A stretch of DNA of 14,574 nt from Candidatus Poribacteria bacterium. Lineage in GTDB: Bacteria; Poribacteria; WGA-4E; WGA-3G. The stretch is taken from assembly GCA_028818995.1 (NCBI GenBank), contig JAPPMR010000066.1, forward strand, positions 1 to 14,574. The letters are read 5' to 3'. The notes beneath the pieces were generated by a model. It worked only from the letters and a program-made list of their open reading frames with translations, did not search any database and was not told the DNA's origin. The position numbers and the translations under genes are program-made. Every line of letters begins with the position of its first letter. Position 1 is the first letter of the stretch. Shown piece after piece: positions 1-6,441 of this stretch.

Positions 1-546
1 ATGTGACGTAAGTTGTTCTATGCCTGTTTCTGTCAAAACAGTTAGATGTGGAAGCGATTCTTGTGCTAATTGCTCCAGCTGTAGAAGTAGTGGCACAATT
101 TCAGAAAAGGAAATATGGACTTCAATCGGATTCGCTGTGAAAACAGAAAGGAGCGGGATTGATTTTTTCAACGCACATGCAACTGCTTCAGAAAATACCG
201 TCAAATGTTGCTGCAGAATCGGAGAATCAGGGGCTAAAATAAACAGACTGACAGGATACTCGGTAATATCCTCTTCAATAGCAAGAATATCAATTGTAGG
301 TTCAACAATTTCACTTGAAAGGGTATCTGTCATATCAGGAGAATTCTCTCCCGTAAGGAGTTTTAGGCGATTTTCAATAGATAATGGAAATAATTCCTTG
401 CACTTCGGGCAGATAAAACCGTTCCGTTCTAATTCCCCTCGGAAAGATACCTCATTACACTGTGTGCATTTGTGCCATAAACCGATACTTTCTTCTGTAA
501 TTTCGGCGTTTCGTGTAGTTTCCATATTCTGTCCATTTTTGGGCAT
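1..546 (-). CDS. AccD-like zinc-ribbon protein, probable degenerate carboxyltransferase beta subunit (3' end cut by window)
   Basis: The minus strand is open from the ATG at 546 to the window edge (182 codons, no stop). I do not see this as a normal enzyme. The N-terminus matches the zinc ribbon of acetyl-CoA carboxylase beta (AccD): W24, then C27-x2-C30-x15-C46-x2-C49, the same cysteine spacing as E. coli AccD, followed by an ENRLKLL segment that fits its RNRLHSLL region. Later segments align loosely with the crotonase fold (ALKKSIPLLSVF, then LPHLTVLTETG where AccD has LPYISVLTDPTTGG). The glycine-rich GGSMGS and SASGGARMQ loops that hold the CoA-ester intermediate are replaced by residues such as APDSPI and FTANPIEV, and the region between ribbon and core is about 20 residues shorter. 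Catalysis therefore looks unlikely (inference). An alternative in-frame ATG at 525 has a weak GGA upstream; the 546 start has no clear ribosome binding site. Zinc-ribbon identity is fairly sure, function unknown. Confidence 0.6.
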   Translation of the reverse strand, partial: MPKNGQNMETTRNAEITEESIGLWHKCTQCNEVSFRGELERNGFICPKCKELFPLSIENRLKLLTGENSPDMTDTLSSEIVEPTIDILAIEEDITEYPVSLFILAPDSPILQQHLTVFSEAVACALKKSIPLLSVFTANPIEVHISFSEIVPLLLQLEQLAQESLPHLTVLTETGIEQLTSH

Positions 547-601
547 AGTCGTATAAATTAGATGTGTGCGGCGTAAATTTATGGTAGATTTTAGAATTTT
601 T

Positions 602-660
602 TATACACTTTGCACCAGCGAGGTTAGGAAACCTCGCCAGCAGCGGGTGAAGGTGTATAT
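602..660. repeat. Long imperfect hairpin with REP-like core
   Basis: A perfect 8-bp stem (GCGAGGTT 618-625, AACCTCGC 630-637) closes a 4-base AGGA loop. Outside it the arms keep pairing imperfectly (TATACAC near 602-609 with GTGTATA near 653-659). The whole is an approximately 59-base inverted repeat in the gap between the downstream STAS gene and the AccD-like gene. The plus-strand side is followed by a T-rich stretch, but no plus-strand gene ends here, so a terminator role is not supported. It is more likely an extragenic palindrome or a tiny mobile element, and would lie in the leader of the AccD-like gene. Confidence 0.6.
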
Positions 661-690
661 TTATTTTTATTTTATAATTTACTATAGTCA

Positions 691-913
691 CGACTTGTGC
701 CAGTTAACTAATTGTTTTTGTTGTTTTCACAAATATCGGATATTGTAAAATAACATATCGTCCCTACGGGACTAAAGAGGATGTTAATGATGCATTCCTA
801 TAAACATATCGTCCCTACGGGACTAAAAAGATCGTTCTAAATGTGAGAATTACTTATATTATTTTCACTTATGTGAAATAGTGTATTTCAAAAAGTTATT
901 TAGCACAACTCGT
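691..913. mobile_element. MITE-like element, 223 bp, copy 1
   Basis: This is a non-coding element with terminal inverted repeats of about 24 bp. The left end begins CGACTTGTGCCAGTTAACTA; the complement of the right end reads CGAGTTGTGCTAAATAACTT after one extra base. The octamer TATAGTCA lies immediately outside both ends (683-690 and 914-921), as expected of a target-site duplication. A second copy of exactly the same length lies at 3403-3625. The interior has no credible gene and carries two hairpin modules. The right end lies 18 bp beyond the flanking duplication from the stop of the STAS gene. It is inferred to be non-autonomous, moved by a transposase encoded elsewhere; the family is unknown to me. 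Together with the hairpin at 602-660 it accounts for most of the gene-free stretch 547-939. Confidence 0.8.
753..828. repeat. Pair of GTCCC-TAC-GGGAC hairpin modules inside MITE copy 1
   Basis: Two direct copies of a roughly 25-base module, ACATATCGTCCCTACGGGAC followed by TAAA, have palindromes at 760-772 and 811-823, that is 51 bases apart. Each has a 5-bp GC-rich stem and a TAC loop. The same pair sits at matching positions in the second MITE copy. The arrangement looks like one CRISPR repeat-spacer unit but is too short and is part of the MITE. Confidence 0.75.
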
Positions 914-939
914 TATAGTCACTATAGCAATAATTAACA

Positions 940-1284
940 TTAGAGAAAACTTGCAATTGCCTCCGCTTCTGTGTCGTATCGGTCAAATATTGTCACGAGT
1001 TTAGCCATAATGATGAGACTTCTGATGTTTCCTCCGATGTTCAGAAGAACTACCCTGCCATTATTGCGTCTGATTGAGGCATAGGCAGCGACAATTACAC
1101 CTAATCCGGAACTATCCATCATCTGGACCCGTTCCATATTTAAAATCATAAACACAGGTTCACCACCTGATTCACGAATTTGGTCATCAATAATGTTTTT
1201 CAGTGCAATTGTATTAGGACCAACAAGATTCCCCTCAATATCTAAAATGATTACATTCCCTTTGTTCCGTAGGTTGATTTGCAT
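940..1284 (-). CDS. STAS-domain anti-sigma factor antagonist (RsbV/SpoIIAA-like)
   Basis: This is a 114-residue single-domain STAS protein. The phosphoacceptor loop MMDSSGLGV is intact (D57, S58, S59, G60), preceded by the beta strand FMILNMERV and followed by the usual amphipathic helix and NIGGNIRSLI strand-helix. In this family the unphosphorylated form binds the anti-sigma kinase and frees its target; phosphorylation of the loop serine switches it off. I chose the ATG at 1284 because AAGGG lies 6-7 bases upstream and because the family starts at this strand (MQINLRNKG); the frame is open to 1323 but the extra residues look non-native. It is the last gene of the regulatory run, 135 bp after the RsbW-like gene that is its likely partner. 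The RsbU-like phosphatase upstream would reactivate it (inference). Confidence 0.9.
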   Translation of the reverse strand: MQINLRNKGNVIILDIEGNLVGPNTIALKNIIDDQIRESGGEPVFMILNMERVQMMDSSGLGVIVAAYASIRRNNGRVVLLNIGGNIRSLIIMAKLVTIFDRYDTEAEAIASFL

Positions 1285-1331
1285 AAATAACCCTTTCTCT
1301 TGATTTCCACCTCTTGAAAGCACAACCTAAT

Positions 1332-1365
1332 CAACGCCAAGTGCACTAACGGCACTGGCGAGTTG
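1332..1365. repeat. Imperfect inverted repeat in the rsbW-STAS spacer
   Basis: CAACGCCAAGTGC pairs imperfectly with GCACTGGCGAGTTG across a 7-base loop. On the transcribed (minus) strand it is followed by GATTAGG rather than a U-run, so it is not a standard intrinsic terminator. It could be an RNA-processing or stability hairpin that sets the ratio of kinase to antagonist; that is speculation. Confidence 0.4.
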
Positions 1366-1419
1366 TTCCCTTTGGATCGGTGTTGATGAATATAGCACTT
1401 TTCGTAGTTATCAGAGGAT

Positions 1420-1848
1420 CTACAAATTTGGACGTTGTTTATATTTAACCATTTTGACAATGGTGCCTTTAGCCTCGTAGACTACTTCATCCATGCAGGC
1501 TTCCATGAGGAAAAGGCCTCGTCCACTACTTTTCAGCAGATTTTCTGGTTCAAGTGGATTTGCGACATCTTCGCGTTCAAACCCAGGACCTTCATCAGTC
1601 ACGACAACTGTGAGTTTATCGTCTTCAATAAGAAACTCTAATGTAGCGTTTTTGTTGATGTCTTCTTTATTGCCGTGTTTGATTGCATTTGTTCCTGCTT
1701 CAATGACAGCAAGGTTCACATGCTCCTGTGTTTCTTCATCGAAGTTCATTTCTCTCAGAATATCACTGATAACAGTGTCAATTAAATAGATCAACTGCAT
1801 TGTGCTTGGGAGAGAAAGGAAAATTCTCCACTGAGTTTTCTCGCCCAC
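1420..1848 (-). CDS. RsbW/SpoIIAB-like anti-sigma factor serine kinase
   Basis: This 142-residue stand-alone HATPase_c protein carries all the boxes of the anti-sigma kinase family: N box NLAVIEAGTNAIKHGN (residues about 45-60), G1 box DEGPGF, and G2 box SSGRGLFLM near residue 108. It lacks a dimerisation/HisKA domain, which separates it from two-component kinases. Family role: it binds and inhibits a sigma factor or another effector, and phosphorylates the STAS antagonist on serine. The start is GTG at 1848 with AAGGAG eight bases upstream; an internal ATG at residue 17 lacks such a site. It lies 71 bp after the receiver-phosphatase gene and before the STAS gene, the typical partner-switch neighbourhood. 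The target is not encoded in this window, so the effector is unknown. Confidence 0.92.
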   Translation of the reverse strand: MGEKTQWRIFLSLPSTMQLIYLIDTVISDILREMNFDEETQEHVNLAVIEAGTNAIKHGNKEDINKNATLEFLIEDDKLTVVVTDEGPGFEREDVANPLEPENLLKSSGRGLFLMEACMDEVVYEAKGTIVKMVKYKQRPNL

Positions 1849-1919
1849 GTGTTAGGCTCCTTCCTTGCGAATGCAAAATGTCCGTGCTGTATCATTCCAA
1901 TGGATTTCGCGCAACGTAA

Positions 1920-3176
1920 CTACGTTGAAGTTGCTTGAGTATCCGTGCGCTTAATTACAACAACGGCGCGATCATCCTTGAGTTGTGTAGTTCCACTAAA
2001 TTCCATTAGGTCCGTTTGAAGGACATCACAAAGTGATTCAGCGGATAGTGTTAGATTTTTTGAGAAGCAGTTAATCAAACGTTCTTCACCGTAGTAATTG
2101 TTTGGTGTTTGCCCCTCTGTTTCGGTTACCCCATCGGTATAAAGTAAAAGGACATCTCCTGGAGATAATAGACAGGTATCTGACGAAAAAGTTGCGATAT
2201 CAAACGCTCCTATCAGCTTACCACCGGTTTCAAGTAGCTCAACTCGACTTCCACTTTCTTCGACTTGCTGATGATCTCCTGAATCTGTTATGAAATGGAT
2301 TGGTGGGCAGTGTCCTCCGTTGGCATAGGTAAACCTTCCTGTGTTAATTTCTAATATACCGTATACCATTGTGGCAAATTGTTCAAGGTCTGTGTTATGA
2401 AAAAGTAAAGTATTAATGCGTTTTAAAATCGTCGCGGGGGAGTCCGCCTGATTACTTAACAAACGTGAAGCCGTTTGGATCATGACCATCAGAAGCGCTG
2501 CAGGAATTCCGTGTCCTTTAACATCTCCTAATACGACACCGAGATGTGTATCGCTAAGTGGGATAAAATCGTAAAAATCTCCAGAAACAGAAGTTGAGCT
2601 GCGAAACATCGTAGCGAAGTCGAACTCGTTGAAAACTGGTGGTTTCTCTGGAAGCAACTTGAGTTGAATCTCGGCCGCTGCTTGAAGATGCGATCCGAGT
2701 TCAGCGACACCAGCTTCACTGAAACTTTCTCCCATCGCATTGATTAATGGATTGATGTATTTCACAGGGCGCGTCCGCCCTAAAACTGCGTTAATCCGAG
2801 CTGTTACTTCTCGCAAATCAAAAGGTTTTGTAATATAGTCGTCTCCACCAATTTCTAAACCGCGCAATTTGTCCTCAGTTTGTGTCTTTGCTGTCAACCA
2901 TAGGACAGGAATTGTATTTGTTTCAGTATCCGCTTTTAGTTTCTCAATTACTTGTAAGCCATCCATCTGCGGCATCATAACATCAAGAAGAATCAGGTCC
3001 GGTTGATCCGTTTTTGCAAGTTGGAGTCCGCTTATACCGTCGCTTGCAGTTATGACCTGAAATCCATCTGAAGCCAAACTCATTTCAAGTAGGGCAAGGA
3101 TATCAGTGTCGTCATCAATTACTAAAATGGTTTCAGATGTTTGTGTGGTTTGAGACATAAAAATTGTTTCGGACAT
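1920..3176 (-). CDS. Response regulator with C-terminal PP2C (SpoIIE/RsbU-type) phosphatase domain
   Basis: This 418-residue two-domain protein has a CheY-like receiver at residues about 16-135, with acidic pocket DDD 21-23, phosphoacceptor D65 in LILLDVMMPQMDG and K117 in TKPFD. A linker AAEIQLKLLPEKPP leads to a PP2C-type phosphatase at about 180-412. The metal-binding aspartates are visible: D200 in SGDFYDF, D218 in GDVKGHG, D348 in LLYTDGVTE and D401/D402 in KDDRAVVVI. The expected activity is removal of phosphate from the STAS antagonist once the receiver is phosphorylated. The partner kinase is probably the large histidine kinase encoded just upstream (stop at 3663), although a 486-bp gap with a MITE now separates the two. 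The start at 3176 has AAGG about nine bases upstream; the second ATG at 3158 has none. Confidence 0.93.
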   Translation of the reverse strand: MSETIFMSQTTQTSETILVIDDDTDILALLEMSLASDGFQVITASDGISGLQLAKTDQPDLILLDVMMPQMDGLQVIEKLKADTETNTIPVLWLTAKTQTEDKLRGLEIGGDDYITKPFDLREVTARINAVLGRTRPVKYINPLINAMGESFSEAGVAELGSHLQAAAEIQLKLLPEKPPVFNEFDFATMFRSSTSVSGDFYDFIPLSDTHLGVVLGDVKGHGIPAALLMVMIQTASRLLSNQADSPATILKRINTLLFHNTDLEQFATMVYGILEINTGRFTYANGGHCPPIHFITDSGDHQQVEESGSRVELLETGGKLIGAFDIATFSSDTCLLSPGDVLLLYTDGVTETEGQTPNNYYGEERLINCFSKNLTLSAESLCDVLQTDLMEFSGTTQLKDDRAVVVIKRTDTQATST

Positions 3177-3293
3177 TTCTTTAGCCTTAAGTTTTCAATT
3201 TAGAATTTGGTTAGTACATCCTTTTATAGTAGATTTACAATTAACTTTACATTGTCATTCGGCACGGACAAAGTGTTCTACAGTTTTAAAGTC

Positions 3294-3315
3294 GCGACCA
3301 GGAGGTCGCTCCTAC
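3294..3315 (-). repeat. REP-like palindrome with GTAG foot
   Basis: GCGACC (3294-3299), loop AGGA, GGTCGC (3304-3309). Read on the minus strand it begins GTAGGAGCGACC, a 5' GTAG foot followed by the hairpin. That is the layout of REP sequences moved by RAYT-type (TnpA-REP) transposases, and is similar in form to Pseudomonas REPs. It lies in the leader region of the receiver-phosphatase gene. No RAYT gene is in the window. Confidence 0.6.
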
Positions 3316-3402
3316 AAGAAGAGGCTCAATGAATTGCGCGACTACAAACACACCAAACCTACAAAGAACTGTAAAGGTAATTTTAGATTTCACTATAACT
3401 TA

Positions 3403-3625
3403 CGACTTGTGCCAGTTAACTTATTGTTTTTGTTGTTTTCACGGATTTTGGGTTTTGTACTACAAACATATCGTCCCTACGGGACTAAAGAGCATTTGTT
3501 TGGTGTTTTCTATAAACATATCGTCCCTACGGGACTGAAAAAAGAATCAACTAAGGATAAAAACTAACAAAACACCATGTAATTGTGAAACAATATTTTA
3601 CAAATAGTTATTTAGCATAACTCGT
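3403..3625. mobile_element. MITE-like element, 223 bp, copy 2
   Basis: This has the same length, orientation, ends and internal layout as the element at 691-913. Left end CGACTTGTGCCAGTTAACTT; complement of the right end CGAGTTATGCTAAATAACTA. The nonamer TATAACTTA lies directly outside both ends (3394-3402 and 3626-3634) and differs from the duplication at copy 1, so the two copies inserted independently. Conservation is highest at the ends and at the two hairpin modules and low between them. It sits 28 bp beyond its duplication from the stop codon of the histidine kinase gene. With the palindrome at 3294 it explains most of the gene-free stretch 3177-3662; the remainder holds no gene I can support. 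Confidence 0.82.
3465..3538. repeat. Pair of GTCCC-TAC-GGGAC hairpin modules inside MITE copy 2
   Basis: Palindromes at 3473-3485 and 3523-3535, 50 bases apart, each in the context AAACATATCGTCCCTACGGG. The second ends in GGGACTGAAA rather than GGGACTAAA. Positions correspond to the pair in copy 1 while the DNA between the two modules is unrelated. Confidence 0.75.
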
Positions 3626-3662
3626 TATAACTTATAATTTTTGTTGTAACAAACAACGTCTC

Positions 3663-6152
3663 CTATGATAAAAACGGAATCCAGAATTGGAAGTTGCAAC
3701 CTTTATCATTTTTACCAGCATCTACCCAGATTTTCCCTTTATGCGCCTCAACGAATCCACGTGCGATTGCCAGACCTAAACCTGTCCCGCCTTGTTCCCG
3801 AGTTTGAATATTCCCAAGTTGTCGGAACTTGTCAAAGACATCTTCACGATCTTGGGCAGGAATTCCCGGTCCAGTGTCTATAACTTCAACGTGGACACCA
3901 TCGTTTTCATCCATAACACCATCTTCTAACGGACAATCCTTGCGGAACATTCTGACGTGTACTTCGCCGTTTGATGGCGTGAACTTTATTGCATTCCCAA
4001 CCAAATTTGTTAGAATTTGACCAAGATGTTCCGCATCTCCTGTTAGCTCAGGTAAATCAGGTTGAACGTTCATATCTAATTTGATTGTCTTCTCGTCGGC
4101 TTGCGGTTTGAGTTCCTCAAGCCGTTGCTGAGCGATTTCAGTGAGGTTTACCGGTTCGAGCTTCATCACGATACGTCCGGCTTCAATACGTGAAATGTCA
4201 AGTAGATCATTAATCATTGTAGCGAGTCGTTCCGACTGACGGTGTGCGCGAGTCAAACTCTGTTGCTGGACTTCGTTGAGAGGTCCAGCTTTTCCATCAA
4301 GTATCAGTGAGATAAATCCGATGATTGAAGTTAATGGGGTACGCAATTCATGTGAGACAAGTGCTACAAAATCAGATTTCATCTTATCAATTTCATGCTG
4401 ACGTGTTATATCGTCAAAGACATAGACCATCCCCGCCATATCTGTATTTTCATCAGACGGACTATCACCGTTATCGGTTGTGCCAACCGAGGTAAATTGG
4501 CTTGTCACAACACGAAGAATGCGATTCTCACCTTCTTGATCTAAGTTAATTTCAACTGTTGCGCGCGTATCCTGCCCATGTGTATTTGCTAAAACAGTTA
4601 GATTTGTGATACGTAGCAATTCTGTAAAAAGATCAGGGAACTGTGATGTTTCATTAAAATTAAGTAGATGCTTGGCAGCAGGGTTAAAGTAAAGGATTCG
4701 GTCGCGTGTATCAACGACAATAAGACCTTCACCGAGGCAATCGACGATAGTCGTCATCTGCTGCTCGGCACTGATGAGTTTCTCCACAGCAATTTTTAGA
4801 TTGCGGTGCATATCGTTGAATTCTTGTGCCAACATCCCGACTTCATTCTTGCTGCCAATTGAGATAAGTTCGGATTCTTCATTTTGGTACCACTGCATAT
4901 TTGCTATCTGTTTTCGGACTTGATCAGACTCTTCTTGGACAACATCTTTTGCTTCTTGTCCGATCCGTTTCGCTGCTTGCGCGAGCTGCATGACCGGTTG
5001 AGATATCCGTTTTGCCACTGCATAAGCGAACGGTATAACGATCACACATGATAGGATAGTGAGCCACAAGACGTACTGGTTCAGTTTAACAACTCCTGCG
5101 TAAGCTTCGGAGCTTGGATATGACACAAAAACGATCCAGTTGCCGAAATTTTGATCTCTTTTCCACGGATGCCAGCTTACTGGTCGTGTCCTCGCCCATC
5201 CATAGACACGGGATTCATTAAAACGATCCGTTTCGCTTGCGGCTTCATAGCCGTAGTAATATTGATCGTATTCTTCATCCTTTTTCGCTTCAATTATTGC
5301 CCTCATTGTAGCATTTTCCATTGATATTTGATCACCTATGTGATACTCACTTTCTTGTGGGGTAGCAATAATTTTTCCTGACTGGTTCGTCAGAATGGTG
5401 TATGTCTTATCCGTTCCTGGCTGTAATTCTACTAAATCGACTAACTCTGGTAGATATAGAATAGCCTTGCATATACCGACTATTTTATTTTGAGTTCCTG
5501 AAGATGGTCTTTGTCTTCCCATTCGGATTGGGAATGCCACTAAAAGGCGATGTACACCTCGCTCCGTATCATAGGTAACGTCCTCGGTATATTCATAACC
5601 TTTTCCGTGGTAGTGTGACTTTTTCCACCAAATTTGTTCGGTATCAACCATGGGTGGTAACTCTTTTTCAGCATCGTAGTCGAGTTCCCGGTTGTTTGAA
5701 CGTAGAGCATAACCTTCAGCATTCGCAATTGTTACCTCACTTCTATAACCCCGTCTTCTAACCCCAGTATAGCCCCGTCTTCTCCCACCAGCATAAGTTT
5801 CTAACAAGCGAATACTATCCTCTAAGTTCTCTTTTACTTCACCAAATACATTCTTGTTGCCGTTAGCGTTGTTAGACTTAGCAACCTCAAATTGCAAATC
5901 TTCCCGTCGTAACTCTGTTCTGATGTTGCCTATCTTATGAGAAATAGCACGATCTGCAAGGGAGAGTTTCACTCGTGCAAGTGAGACCATCCCTTCACCT
6001 ACGCTGCTTTTCAAAGCGTCTCCACCCAATTTTCTGATAGTTAATGAAACAATTAATAACGGTGTGAGCGAAACAAGCAGAAACAGAATAACTTGTTGAC
6101 TGCGCAGCCCCATCTTAAACCGAGAACGCCTTGCAGGTTTTTTGTTTTTCAT
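3663..6152 (-). CDS. Membrane sensor histidine kinase (Cache-like sensor, HAMP, PAS, HisKA, HATPase_c)
   Basis: 829 residues. A basic N-terminus precedes membrane helix 1 (about 21-38). A large extracytoplasmic domain (about 41-357) has double-Cache-like features, including YTILTNQSGKIIATP and a WIVFVSYPSSEAY strand before membrane helix 2 (about 360-379). HAMP runs about 380-456 and seems to carry about 20 extra residues between its two helices. PAS is about 463-583 (LGEGLIVVDTRDRILYFNPA). HisKA has phosphoacceptor H601 in FVALVSHELRTPLTSI. HATPase_c has N box LTNLVGNAIKFTP, G1 VIDTGPGIP, F box VFDKFRQL and G2 GGTGLGLAIA. No receiver is attached, so the downstream receiver-phosphatase is the natural partner (inference). 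The ligand is unknown. The start at 6152 is backed by AGGAG. A short 24-nt tandem duplication (RRRGYTGV/RRRGYRS, residues 124-137) lies in the sensor domain. Confidence 0.94.
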   Translation of the reverse strand: MKNKKPARRSRFKMGLRSQQVILFLLVSLTPLLIVSLTIRKLGGDALKSSVGEGMVSLARVKLSLADRAISHKIGNIRTELRREDLQFEVAKSNNANGNKNVFGEVKENLEDSIRLLETYAGGRRRGYTGVRRRGYRSEVTIANAEGYALRSNNRELDYDAEKELPPMVDTEQIWWKKSHYHGKGYEYTEDVTYDTERGVHRLLVAFPIRMGRQRPSSGTQNKIVGICKAILYLPELVDLVELQPGTDKTYTILTNQSGKIIATPQESEYHIGDQISMENATMRAIIEAKKDEEYDQYYYGYEAASETDRFNESRVYGWARTRPVSWHPWKRDQNFGNWIVFVSYPSSEAYAGVVKLNQYVLWLTILSCVIVIPFAYAVAKRISQPVMQLAQAAKRIGQEAKDVVQEESDQVRKQIANMQWYQNEESELISIGSKNEVGMLAQEFNDMHRNLKIAVEKLISAEQQMTTIVDCLGEGLIVVDTRDRILYFNPAAKHLLNFNETSQFPDLFTELLRITNLTVLANTHGQDTRATVEINLDQEGENRILRVVTSQFTSVGTTDNGDSPSDENTDMAGMVYVFDDITRQHEIDKMKSDFVALVSHELRTPLTSIIGFISLILDGKAGPLNEVQQQSLTRAHRQSERLATMINDLLDISRIEAGRIVMKLEPVNLTEIAQQRLEELKPQADEKTIKLDMNVQPDLPELTGDAEHLGQILTNLVGNAIKFTPSNGEVHVRMFRKDCPLEDGVMDENDGVHVEVIDTGPGIPAQDREDVFDKFRQLGNIQTREQGGTGLGLAIARGFVEAHKGKIWVDAGKNDKGCNFQFWIPFLS

Positions 6153-6257
6153 CCCTGCTCTCCTGTAGAGGTAGTTTCTTCACATCCGCGTAGAACTCAT
6201 ACCGCATTTCTGAGCACTATGTTGAACTCCTAAACTAACCTAAGTTGCCACATAGTA

Positions 6258-6395
6258 GCACAATCTGTATGAAGATTAAATAAATATTTCGGTAATTTCT
6301 TTAGTCCCTACGGGACTGAAGATCACTTAGAATATTCCGAATATGCATAATGAAAAATTACCGAATTAATAAATTAATCTTCATTTAGATTGTGC
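6258..6395. mobile_element. MITE-like inverted-repeat element, 138 bp
   Basis: Two long arms face each other. The left arm begins GCACAATCTGTATGAAGATT and continues to TTCGGTAATTTCT (6258-6300). The right arm, read on the complement, begins GCACAATCTAAATGAAGATT and continues to TTCGGTAATTTTTC, ending about 6353. Mismatches are few and there are no gaps across about 43 bases. The centre carries one GTCCC-TAC-GGGAC hairpin. I see no clear target duplication, so the exact ends are uncertain. It lies in the 416-bp gap between the STAS gene and the histidine kinase gene, with no sequence relation in its ends to the 223-bp family. It could act as a cruciform or as a long hairpin in the leader RNA of the kinase. 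Confidence 0.7.
6301..6318. repeat. Single GTCCC-TAC-GGGAC hairpin at the centre of the 138-bp element
   Basis: GTCCC 6304-6308, TAC, GGGAC 6312-6316, followed by TGAAG. The core is identical to the four modules in the 223-bp elements but lacks their ACATATC left flank. Confidence 0.75.
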
Positions 6396-6441
6396 CTGTG
6401 AGAACGCAAACTAACAGTGAAATCAACGGTATGAATCATGC

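Noticed and set aside
20..556. Plus-strand 178-codon open frame
   Set aside because: It is antisense to the AccD-like gene, which has the recognisable cysteine ribbon and fits the common direction of all genes here. The plus-strand product is low-complexity Ser/Cys-rich sequence with no recognisable motif.
455..691. Minus-strand 78-codon open frame overlapping the start of the AccD-like gene
   Set aside because: It is in another frame, begins in the hairpin repeat at 602-660 and its product shows no domain. It is a shadow of the repeat and gene.
753..828. Possible CRISPR mini-array (two repeats ending GGGACTAAA/GGGACTGAAA with a spacer)
   Set aside because: The repeat unit is about 25 bases and the period only 50-51. 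Each site has just two units, both sites sit at equivalent positions inside copies of the same MITE, and no cas genes are present.
3329..3567. Small plus-strand open frames here and at 566-748 sharing a DLCQLT-CFCCFH peptide
   Set aside because: The shared peptide is simply a translation of the conserved left end of the two MITE copies. There is no start signal or coding character.
683..3634. Composite transposon formed by the two 223-bp copies around the STAS/RsbW/receiver-phosphatase genes
   Set aside because: Each copy has its own matching duplication (TATAGTCA and TATAACTTA). A composite insertion would leave matching repeats only at the outer ends.
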